Source of the DNA: an uncultured Actinomycetes bacterium | GTDB lineage: Bacteria > Actinomycetota > Thermoleophilia > Solirubrobacterales > 70-9 | NCBI GenBank assembly: GCA_946886425.1 | Contig: CAMPIP010000145.1 | Coordinates: 1-6,010 of the forward strand | Direction: 5' to 3' | Length of the DNA stretch: 6,010 bases | In this document: piece after piece, positions 1-4,960 of the stretch | Layout of the letters: each line of letters begins with the position of its first letter | How positions within the stretch are numbered: position 1 is the first letter of the stretch | Notes under the pieces: model-generated | Databases searched by the model: none | What the model saw: the letters and a program-made list of their open reading frames with translations, nothing else | Told to the model about the DNA's origin: nothing | Translations under genes and position numbers: made by a program

Positions 1-2
1 AG

Positions 3-401
3 GCCGTGGCCGGCGCCGAGGCCGAGTTGGTCGCCCCGTTGGAGCCCGGCCAGCGCGAGCAGCTTCAGGGCCGGGTGCTGCTGCTGCTGAGCTCCGGCCG
101 GGTTGTCTCTTCCCCCGCCGGTCCCCCGGCCGCGGCGCAGGCGGGGAGGAGGAGAGAGACGGCAGCGACGAGGGTCGCAACGGCCCGCATCGTTCCCAGC
201 CGGGGAAATCGGTTGTGGCGCACCGCTTCAGCCTCTCTTTCGATCGCCTGCGGAGTTAGCTGTCGGGCTCGCGCTGAAAGAGCTGCGCTACGGATCGTCT
301 TCGTCCGATTCGCCCCTGAGACCTGCAAAGGTCCCTGCGGTTCCTCCGCTCCCGAACGGCGCCCGCACGGGATTCGGCATTGCTGGCGCGGCAGTGTATA
401 G
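3..401 (+). CDS. Possible 3' end of an upstream gene (MarR-regulator-like tail), uncertain
   Basis: This frame is open from the left edge to a TAG at 399-401. Its first 30 or so residues, including the stretch [18 protein letters not shown] and the leucine run after it, read like the amphipathic C-terminal helix of a MarR-family regulator (acidic patch, L-x-P-L, then QREQL and a leucine run). That is pattern recognition only; no winged-helix DNA-binding domain lies in the window. Against it, MarR proteins normally end soon after this helix, whereas this frame runs on for about 95 more residues. From about codon 60 that tail has low third-position GC, many Arg and Cys residues, and no recognisable fold. 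If a gene ends here at all, its true end may lie outside this frame. It overlaps the competing minus-strand reading at 65-190, and at most one of the two is likely to be real. Confidence 0.18.
   Translation, partial: AVAGAEAELVAPLEPGQREQLQGRVLLLLSSGRVVSSPAGPPAAAQAGRRRETAATRVATARIVPSRGNRLWRTASASLSIACGVSCRARAERAALRIVFVRFAPETCKGPCGSSAPERRPHGIRHCWRGSV
65..190 (-). CDS. Possible short lipoprotein or broken 5' end of a lipoprotein gene, uncertain
   Basis: Read on the minus strand from the ATG at 190-188, this 41-residue frame begins with MR, then a hydrophobic core ([15 protein letters not shown]), then a lipobox-like LPAC with Cys at residue 18, then a Gly/Pro/Ser/Thr-rich linker. It stops at TGA (67-65). 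This is the layout of a bacterial lipoprotein signal peptide. The start lies close to the place where G+C drops from about 76% (1-180) to about 64% (181-420), as expected if coding sequence begins here and the gene diverges from rplM. Against it, the frame stops after 41 codons, there is no clear Shine-Dalgarno sequence (only a weak TGGGA), and GC-rich antisense DNA often yields Ala/Leu/Val-rich peptides. If real, it is either a very small lipoprotein or a gene broken by a stop or frameshift near 65. Confidence 0.22.
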   Translation of the reverse strand: MRAVATLVAAVSLLLPACAAAGGPAGEETTRPELSSSSTRP

Positions 402-412
402 GCAGAGATGGC
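191..412 (+). other. Intergenic region upstream of rplM with closely spaced potential RNA hairpins
   Basis: No convincing gene was found here on either strand. G+C is about 60-67%, lower than on both sides. Hairpins readable by eye on the plus strand are: 291-297 with 306-312 (7 bp, one G-U); 320-324 with 329-333 (5 bp closed by a GCAA tetraloop of the GNRA type); 337-340 with 346-349 (4 bp); 352-356 with 373-377 (5 bp, enclosing a CCC/GGG stem at 362-364 with 369-371); and 378-383 with 391-396 (6 bp, one G-U). A weaker stem pairs 266-270 with 280-284. They are nearly contiguous, as in a structured leader RNA, but short GC-rich stems are expected by chance at this composition. No tRNA or known riboswitch pattern was recognised. 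Confidence 0.35.
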
Positions 413-418
413 TATTAT
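413..418 (+). promoter_or_regulatory. Candidate -10 element (TATTAT) upstream of rplM
   Basis: TATTAT matches the sigma-70-type -10 consensus at five of six bases and stands out in this GC-rich setting. It would place transcription start near 425, about 44 nt before the chosen rplM start. No good -35 hexamer is visible at 16-19 bp spacing, and there is no proper extended -10 TG. A start near 425 would put the 425-447 hairpin at the very 5' end of the transcript. A weaker alternative is TATAGG at 397-402. Confidence 0.3.
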
Positions 419-424
419 CCCCCG

Positions 425-452
425 GCCGCGCGGTTCGTCCGCGTGGCTTTTT
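425..452 (+). terminator. Intrinsic-terminator-shaped hairpin in the rplM leader
   Basis: Arm 425-433 (GCCGCGCGG) pairs with arm 439-447 (CCGCGTGGC) to give 9 bp with one G-U, closed by a 5-nt loop (TTCGT) and followed at once by five Ts (448-452). This is the classical Rho-independent terminator layout on the plus strand. There is no T tract on the other side, so it is one-directional. It sits 1 nt before the ATG at 454 and 16 nt before the preferred rplM start at 469. It could insulate rplM from upstream transcription, act as an attenuator controlling the operon, or form a stabilising 5' hairpin if transcription starts near 425. The structure is clear; which role it plays is not. Confidence 0.55.
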
Positions 453-468
453 CATGACGACGAGCGCG

Positions 469-903
469 ATGAAGACCTACGTAGCCACACCCGCCGACCG
501 CCAGCGCGATTGGTACGTGGTCGATGCCGAGGGCCAGACCCTGGGCCGCTTGGCGACGCAGATCGCCGATGCCCTGCGCGGCAAGCGCAAGCCTGAGTAC
601 ACGCCGCACATCGACACCGGCGATTTCATCGTCGTCGTCAACGCGGAGAAGATTCGCGTCACCGGCAAAAAGCTCGAGCAGAAGACCTACTGGCGCCACA
701 GCGGTTACCCGGGCGGGATCAAGTCGCGGTCGCTGGCCGAGATGCTCGACCGCCGCCCCGAGGAAGTGATCCGCAAGGCCGTCAAGGGAATGCTCCCGCG
801 CAACCGGCTCGCCCGCCAGCAGCTGACCAAGCTGAAGGTCTACGCCGGGCCCGACCACCCGCACGCCGCCCAGCAGCCCAAACCGATGGAGATTTCGAAG
901 TGA
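469..903 (+). CDS. rplM: 50S ribosomal protein L13
   Basis: L13 is an early-assembling protein of the large ribosomal subunit that binds 23S rRNA. The 144-residue product matches the family closely along its length (E. coli L13 has 142). Visible signatures are the start MKTYVATP followed by [14 protein letters not shown] at 24-29, KPEYTPH at 41-47, the block [12 protein letters not shown] at 51-62 with VTG after it, [10 protein letters not shown] at 74-83, [14 protein letters not shown] at 103-116, and the family-typical KLKVYAG...HPHAAQQP near the end. I chose the ATG at 469 because MKTY aligns with the known L13 N-terminus. The in-frame ATG at 454 would add only MTTSA and lies directly against a terminator-like T tract. 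Neither start has a strong Shine-Dalgarno sequence, which is unusual for a highly expressed gene. The stop overlaps the GTG of rpsI, which implies co-transcription and probably translational coupling. Confidence 0.97.
   Translation: MKTYVATPADRQRDWYVVDAEGQTLGRLATQIADALRGKRKPEYTPHIDTGDFIVVVNAEKIRVTGKKLEQKTYWRHSGYPGGIKSRSLAEMLDRRPEEVIRKAVKGMLPRNRLARQQLTKLKVYAGPDHPHAAQQPKPMEISK
888..891 (+). promoter_or_regulatory. Ribosome binding site of rpsI
   Basis: GGAG lies within the last codons of rplM, 8 nt before the GTG at 900. It supports starting rpsI at 900, so that the long acidic extension is translated, rather than at a site close to the conserved S9 core. Confidence 0.6.
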
Positions 904-1688
904 TCGACGACGAGAAGACGCCTGACGAGACGACCGAGGGCTCGGAGGCCGCGCCCGAGGGTCCTGTCGACGAGGGCGACTCTCCTGCTCTGCAGGAGAG
1001 CTCACCCCCGACGCCACCCGCGGATGAGGCGTCGGAGCCGGCGGCCGAGTCGCCGCAGGTAGACGCCGCCGAGGCGCCTGCTGACAAGCCTTCCGCGAAG
1101 CCGGCCGAGAAAAAAGACGTGATCCCGGGAGCTGACCTGGAGCCGATCGCGGTCGAGCCGGATGGGCCGGCGTTGAGCGCCGAGGAGCAGGCCAGGCTGG
1201 AAGCCGAAGAGGAGGAGAAAGCTCGCCGCGAGGCCGAGCTCGCCGCCGCCGAGGAGTCCGACACGGCGCTCGCCGGCCGGGCTCCCGCGAAGATGGACAG
1301 CGGCGCCCGCTTCCTCGCCACCGGCAAACGGAAGCGCTCGATCGCCCGCGTCATCCTGCTGGCCGGCGACGGCCAGATCGTCGTCAACGGCCGCAGCCTC
1401 GAGGAGTTCTTCCCACGGCCCCTGCACCAGACGATGGCGCGCCAGCCGCTCGCCGTCTCCGGTTACGAGGGCAACGTCGACGTTCGCATCCGCGTTCACG
1501 GCGGCGGCATCAGCGGCCAGGCCGGCGCCGTCCGCCACGGCATCGCCCGGGCGCTGACCGAGATCGATCCAGAGCTGCGCGGTGACCTCAAGCGCCGTGG
1601 CTTCCTCACCCGCGACGCCCGCGTCAAGGAGCGTCGCAAGGCCGGTCTCAAGAAGGCCCGTAAGCGGCCTCAGTTCAGCAAGCGCTGA
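900..1688 (+). CDS. rpsI: 30S ribosomal protein S9 with a long acidic N-terminal extension
   Basis: S9 binds 16S rRNA in the small-subunit head, and its basic C-terminal tail reaches the P-site tRNA. Residues about 137-262 are a normal S9 core (E. coli S9 has 130 residues): [10 protein letters not shown] at 142-151, [16 protein letters not shown] at 162-177, [21 protein letters not shown] at 199-219, and the tail [14 protein letters not shown]. Residues 1-136 form an extra domain rich in Glu, Asp, Ala and Pro, with about 38 acidic against 11 basic residues. It looks disordered at first, then likely helical or coiled-coil near 92-120 ([20 protein letters not shown]). Actinobacterial S9 often carries a shorter acidic leader; this one is much longer than those I know. 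The GTG start overlaps the rplM stop as GTGA and has a GGAG at good spacing, so the extension is probably translated. The first downstream ATG (1293, residue 132) would give a near-normal S9, but I see no good ribosome site for it. Confidence 0.95.
   Translation: MIDDEKTPDETTEGSEAAPEGPVDEGDSPALQESSPPTPPADEASEPAAESPQVDAAEAPADKPSAKPAEKKDVIPGADLEPIAVEPDGPALSAEEQARLEAEEEEKARREAELAAAEESDTALAGRAPAKMDSGARFLATGKRKRSIARVILLAGDGQIVVNGRSLEEFFPRPLHQTMARQPLAVSGYEGNVDVRIRVHGGGISGQAGAVRHGIARALTEIDPELRGDLKRRGFLTRDARVKERRKAGLKKARKRPQFSKR
980..1000 (+). repeat. Perfect 9-bp inverted repeat with a 3-nt loop inside rpsI
   Basis: CTCTCCTGC (980-988) and GCAGGAGAG (992-1000) are exact reverse complements separated by TCT. 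The hairpin lies 80 nt downstream of the rpsI start, in codons for the acidic extension (residues about 27-34). No T tract follows, so it is not an intrinsic terminator. Confidence 0.6.
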
Positions 1689-1698
1689 CGGGAGCCGG

Positions 1699-3048
1699 GT
1701 GGCGACGGGGCGCAAGCTCTTCGGAACCGACGGGGTCCGAGGAGAGGCTGGAACGTTCCTCAGCGTCGAGCTGGCGACCTCGCTCGGTCGCGCCGTCACC
1801 GCCTCGTTGGAGGCCGAACGGCCCCAGGTCCTGATCGTCCGCGACACCCGCGAGTCGGGCCCGATGCTGGAGGCGGCGCTGGCGTCCGGCATCGCCGCGG
1901 CTGGAGGGGACGCCCTGCTCGGCGGCGTCCTGCCAACTCCGGCGGCGGCGATCCTGGTTCGCCGGCTCGGCCTCGACCTCGCTGCGGTCGTCTCCGCCTC
2001 CCACAACCCCTACGGCGACAACGGCATCAAGTTCTTCTCCGCCCAGGGCGTCAAGCTCGACGACGCCGCCGAGGCCCGGATCGAGGATCTGCTCGACGAG
2101 GGCGGTCCTCACTTGGGTCGCATAGTGGACCAAACCTCGACCGCACCCCCCGAGCCCGGCCGCGTGCGCGAGCTCGACGGCGGCCTCGAGGACTACCTGC
2201 GCGAGCTCGAGGCCGCCTTCCCGCTTGACCTGAAGGGGCGCCGGGTGGCGCTCGACTGCGCCAACGGGGCGACCTTCCGCGCCGCCCCGGCGATCTTCGA
2301 GCGGCTCGGCGCCGAGGTCGACCTGATCGGCGCCGAGCCGGACGGGCGCAACATCAACGCCGGCTGCGGTTCCACCCACATGGAGCGCCTCGCCGAGCAC
2401 GTCGCTTCCACGGAGGCGGAAATCGGCTTCGCCTTCGACGGCGATGGCGACCGGGTGCTGGCCGTCGACGGCGCCGGCCGGATCCACGACGGCGACGAGC
2501 TGATCGCCCTCGCCGCCCGTGGCATCGCCGCCCGCGGCGGCTCGCTCGGCGGCGTCGTCGTCACCGTGATGAGCAACTACGGCTTCCACCAGGCGATGGA
2601 GGAGGCCGGGATCGAGGTCGCCGTCACCCAGGTCGGCGACCGCTACGTGATCGACGAGATGCGCCGCCGCGGCTGGTCGCTGGGCGGCGAGCAGTCCGGC
2701 CACATCATCGCCTCCGATTTCGTCTCCACCGGCGACGGGATCGCCGCGGCGTTGACGACGATGCGCGAGCTCGGCGGTGCCCCGCTCGCCGAGGCCCTGC
2801 CGATGCGGAAGCTGCCGCAGAAGCTCGTCAACGTCCGGGTAGCCGACCGCGAGGCGGTCGCCGGCGCGGACGCGGTCTGGGCGGCGGTGAAGCGCGAAGA
2901 GCAGGAGTTGGCCGGTCGCGGCCGGGTTCTGCTGCGCCCGTCCGGCACTGAGCCGCTGGTGCGGGTGATGGCCGAGGCGCCAAGCGCCGAGGAGGCCGAC
3001 GCGGTCTGCGAGCGCCTGGTCGCCGTCGTGCGCCAGGAGCTCGGCTAA
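1699..3048 (+). CDS. glmM: Phosphoglucosamine mutase
   Basis: GlmM converts glucosamine-6-phosphate to glucosamine-1-phosphate, the second step toward UDP-GlcNAc for peptidoglycan, in the cytoplasm. The 449-residue product has the family's usual length (about 445-450) and all its hallmarks: the N-terminal RKLFGTDGVRG, the phosphoserine loop SASHNP with catalytic Ser101 and then YGDNGIKFF, the Mg-binding loop FDGDGDR at 246-252 (Asp247, Asp249, Asp251), the sugar-specificity motif GGEQSGH at 329-335, and the phosphate-binding loop RPSGTEP at 413-419. GEQSGH and the YGDNGIKF context favour GlmM over phosphomannomutase or phosphoglucomutase. I chose the GTG at 1699 because it gives the canonical N-terminus and has GGGAG at 1690-1694, though the 4-nt spacing is short. 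The gap to rpsI is only 10 nt, so it is read from the ribosomal protein operon, an order also known in mycobacteria and other actinobacteria. Confidence 0.97.
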   Translation: MATGRKLFGTDGVRGEAGTFLSVELATSLGRAVTASLEAERPQVLIVRDTRESGPMLEAALASGIAAAGGDALLGGVLPTPAAAILVRRLGLDLAAVVSASHNPYGDNGIKFFSAQGVKLDDAAEARIEDLLDEGGPHLGRIVDQTSTAPPEPGRVRELDGGLEDYLRELEAAFPLDLKGRRVALDCANGATFRAAPAIFERLGAEVDLIGAEPDGRNINAGCGSTHMERLAEHVASTEAEIGFAFDGDGDRVLAVDGAGRIHDGDELIALAARGIAARGGSLGGVVVTVMSNYGFHQAMEEAGIEVAVTQVGDRYVIDEMRRRGWSLGGEQSGHIIASDFVSTGDGIAAALTTMRELGGAPLAEALPMRKLPQKLVNVRVADREAVAGADAVWAAVKREEQELAGRGRVLLRPSGTEPLVRVMAEAPSAEEADAVCERLVAVVRQELG

Positions 3049-3054
3049 GGGGCC

Positions 3055-3069
3055 CGGCGGCTCCCGCCG
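3055..3069 (+). other. Short GC hairpin between glmM and glmS
   Basis: CGGCGG (3055-3060) pairs with CCGCCG (3064-3069) around a CTC loop, just after the glmM stop. Only TCTACCCTT follows, so this is not a good intrinsic terminator. It could slow or partly stop transcription, or protect the 3' end of an upstream message. A 6-bp GC stem can easily occur by chance here. Confidence 0.3.
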
Positions 3070-3071
3070 TC

Positions 3072-3077
3072 TACCCT
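3072..3077 (+). promoter_or_regulatory. Candidate -10 element (TACCCT) just before glmS
   Basis: TACCCT fits the minimal TAnnnT pattern of actinobacterial -10 elements and lies 12 nt before the glmS ATG. It would give a transcript with only about 5-6 nt of leader. The sequence between it and the ATG (TACTCGCCCCCA) has no Shine-Dalgarno-like purine run. No -35 is recognisable. Confidence 0.25.
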
Positions 3078-3089
3078 TACTCGCCCCCA

Positions 3090-4940
3090 ATGTGCGGAAT
3101 CGTCGGATACGTGGGCGCCCGTCCCTGCGAGGAGTTGCTGCTCGCAGGGCTGGAAAAGCTCGAATACCGAGGCTATGACTCGGCCGGTCTCTCGATGCTC
3201 GACGACGGCGAAGTCGAGAGCGTCCACGCTGTCGGCAACCTCGCCAACCTGCGCGAGGAGATCGCCGAGCAGGCCGCCAACAACGGCGGCTCGCCCTCTG
3301 GCGCACAGACCGGGATCGCCCACACCCGCTGGGCCACCCACGGTCGCGTCACCAAGGAGAACGCGCATCCGCTCGACGACTCCTCCGGTCGCGTCCACAT
3401 CGTCCTCAACGGCATCGTCGAGAACCACGCCAGCCTGCGCCGACGCCTCCAGGAGCAGGGCGAGGAGTTCAGCTCCGAGACCGATGCGGAGGTGGTCGCC
3501 CACCTGATCGCCGACCACTACGACGGCGACCTTGCCGCCGCGGTCCGCGCCGCCTTCGCGGACCTGCGCGGCCACTACTCGTTCGTCGCCATGCACGCCG
3601 ACCACCCTGGCCTCCTGGTCGGCGCTCGCAAGGAGTGCCCGCTGGTCGCCGGCATCGGCGACGGCGAGGCCTTCCTCGCCTCGGCGATCCCCGCCTTCCT
3701 CGCCGACACCCGCACCGCGGTGCTGATCGAAAACGGCGAGATCGTCGAAGTCGAAGCCGGCACGGTGCGGATCACCGACGCCGAGGGCAACCAGGTCGAG
3801 CGGGCCAGCGAAGAGGTGACCTGGGACGCCGACGCCGCCGAGAAGGGCGGCTATGAGACCTTCATGCTTAAGGAGATCTACGAACAGGCCGACGCGGTCG
3901 CCGAGACGATCGCCGACCGCCTGCCGGGCGAGGACGGGGTCGACCTCGACGACGTCGACCTCGACGACGAGTTCCTGCGGGGCGCTCGGCGGATCGTGAT
4001 CGTCGCCTGCGGCACCTCCTACCACGCTGGCCTGATCGGTCGCTACGCGATCGAGGAGTGGGCCCGGGTCCCGGTCGAGATGGACATCGCCTCCGAGTAC
4101 CGGTACCGCAACCCGGTGGTTGGCCCGGATGACCTGGTGGTCGGGATGACCCAGTCGGGCGAGACCGCCGACACCCTGGCGGCGATGCGCCTCGCCCGCG
4201 AGGCCGGCGCCAAGGTGCTGGCCGTCACCAACATCATGGGCAGCCAGGCGACTCGCGACGCCGACGCCGTCCTCTACACCCGCGCCGGGCTCGAGGTCAG
4301 CGTCGCCGCGACCAAGACCTTCGTCGCCCAGGTGGCGGTGATGTACCTGCTGGGACTGCGCCTCGCCGAGCTGCGCGGGACCCTGCCGCCCGAGCGGATT
4401 GCCGAGCTCGTCTCCGAACTGAAGGCGCTGCCCACGAAGATCGAGGAGACGCTGGCCGCGGTCGAGGAGCCCGTGCGGGCAACCGCGGCCGCCCACAGCG
4501 CCCAGGACTTCTTCCTCTACTTAGGCCGCCACATCGGGCTCCCGGTCTGCCTCGAGGGGGCGCTGAAGCTGAAGGAGATCTCCTACATCCCCACCGACGC
4601 CTACGCGGCGGGGGAGATGAAGCACGGCCCGATCGCCCTGCTCGACGATTCGACCCCGGTCGTCTGCATCGCCACCGACAGCCCGGTGCTGGAGAAGATT
4701 CTCTCCAACGTCGAAGAGGTACGCGCCCGCGGCGCCCAGACGATCGCGATCGCCACCGCCGGCAACGGCCGCGCCGGCGAGGTCGCCGACGAGACGATCG
4801 AGATCGCCGCCGGCGACTGGATCCTGCAGCCGATCCTGGCGGTCCTGCCGCTGCAGTTGCTCGCCTACGACATCGCCCGCGCCCGCGGACTCAACGTCGA
4901 CCAGCCCCGTAATCTGGCCAAGACCGTCACCGTCGAGTGA
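3090..4940 (+). CDS. glmS: Glutamine--fructose-6-phosphate aminotransferase (isomerizing)
   Basis: GlmS makes glucosamine-6-phosphate from fructose-6-phosphate and glutamine, the first committed step of amino-sugar synthesis, and feeds GlmM encoded just upstream. The 616 residues match the family (E. coli 609). The N-terminal class II glutaminase domain (about 1-240) starts MCGIVGYVG, so Cys2 becomes the N-terminal nucleophile. It also shows LEYRGYDSAG at 24-33, HTRWATHG at 78-85, LNGIVENH at 106-113 with the oxyanion Asn-Gly, and ETDAE at 130-134. The two SIS sugar-isomerase domains follow: CGTSYHAG at 307-314, SQSGETADT at 355-363, EGALKLKEISYI at 489-500, KHGP at 511-514, and the C-terminal DQPRNLAKTVTVE with the conserved Lys611. 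The ATG at 3090 is fixed by the obligatory MCG. There is no Shine-Dalgarno sequence. The 41-nt gap is too short for a glmS ribozyme, so metabolite control of that type is absent. Confidence 0.97.
   Translation: MCGIVGYVGARPCEELLLAGLEKLEYRGYDSAGLSMLDDGEVESVHAVGNLANLREEIAEQAANNGGSPSGAQTGIAHTRWATHGRVTKENAHPLDDSSGRVHIVLNGIVENHASLRRRLQEQGEEFSSETDAEVVAHLIADHYDGDLAAAVRAAFADLRGHYSFVAMHADHPGLLVGARKECPLVAGIGDGEAFLASAIPAFLADTRTAVLIENGEIVEVEAGTVRITDAEGNQVERASEEVTWDADAAEKGGYETFMLKEIYEQADAVAETIADRLPGEDGVDLDDVDLDDEFLRGARRIVIVACGTSYHAGLIGRYAIEEWARVPVEMDIASEYRYRNPVVGPDDLVVGMTQSGETADTLAAMRLAREAGAKVLAVTNIMGSQATRDADAVLYTRAGLEVSVAATKTFVAQVAVMYLLGLRLAELRGTLPPERIAELVSELKALPTKIEETLAAVEEPVRATAAAHSAQDFFLYLGRHIGLPVCLEGALKLKEISYIPTDAYAAGEMKHGPIALLDDSTPVVCIATDSPVLEKILSNVEEVRARGAQTIAIATAGNGRAGEVADETIEIAAGDWILQPILAVLPLQLLAYDIARARGLNVDQPRNLAKTVTVE
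3939..3968 (+). repeat. Perfect 15-bp tandem duplication in glmS
   Basis: GTCGACCTCGACGAC occurs twice head to tail (3939-3953 and 3954-3968). It is in frame and encodes VDLDD twice (residues 284-293), in the linker between the glutaminase domain and the first SIS domain. It looks like a recent slippage duplication tolerated in a variable loop. Confidence 0.9.
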
Positions 4941-4945
4941 TCGCG

Positions 4946-4951
4946 TAGGAT
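4946..4951 (+). promoter_or_regulatory. TAGGAT: weak ribosome site or -10 element before the lipoprotein gene
   Basis: This hexamer lies 9 nt before the GTG at 4961. Its AGGA could act as a Shine-Dalgarno sequence with 10-nt spacing, or the hexamer could be a TAnnnT-type -10 for a near-leaderless transcript. The sequence does not decide between the two, and no -35 is evident. Confidence 0.3.
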
Positions 4952-4960
4952 GCCCGCTCC

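Noticed and set aside
78..89. Four CTG triplets in a row
   Set aside because: Too short to treat as a microsatellite of interest; in the plus frame it simply encodes a leucine run.
425..447. tRNA T-arm-like GGTTCG with flanking pairs
   Set aside because: There is no acceptor, D or anticodon arm around it, and the loop and stem lengths do not fit. The terminator hairpin explains it.
1002..2006. Minus-strand open frame (334 codons) across rpsI and glmM
   Set aside because: It spans two well-supported genes and their gap, is low in complexity, and has no motifs.
3049..3089. glmS ribozyme or other metabolite-sensing element before glmS
   Set aside because: Only 41 nt separate glmM from glmS, far too little for the roughly 150-nt ribozyme, and no part of its core was seen.
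1675..3306. Long minus-strand open frame (543 codons) antisense to glmM
   Set aside because: It mirrors the GC-rich third positions of glmM, which shows every family motif on the plus strand. The antisense product is Arg/Ala/Gly-rich with no domain signal.
3045..4496. Long minus-strand open frame (483 codons) antisense to glmS
   Set aside because: It is a shadow of glmS caused by high G+C. The plus strand has a complete, motif-perfect GlmS.
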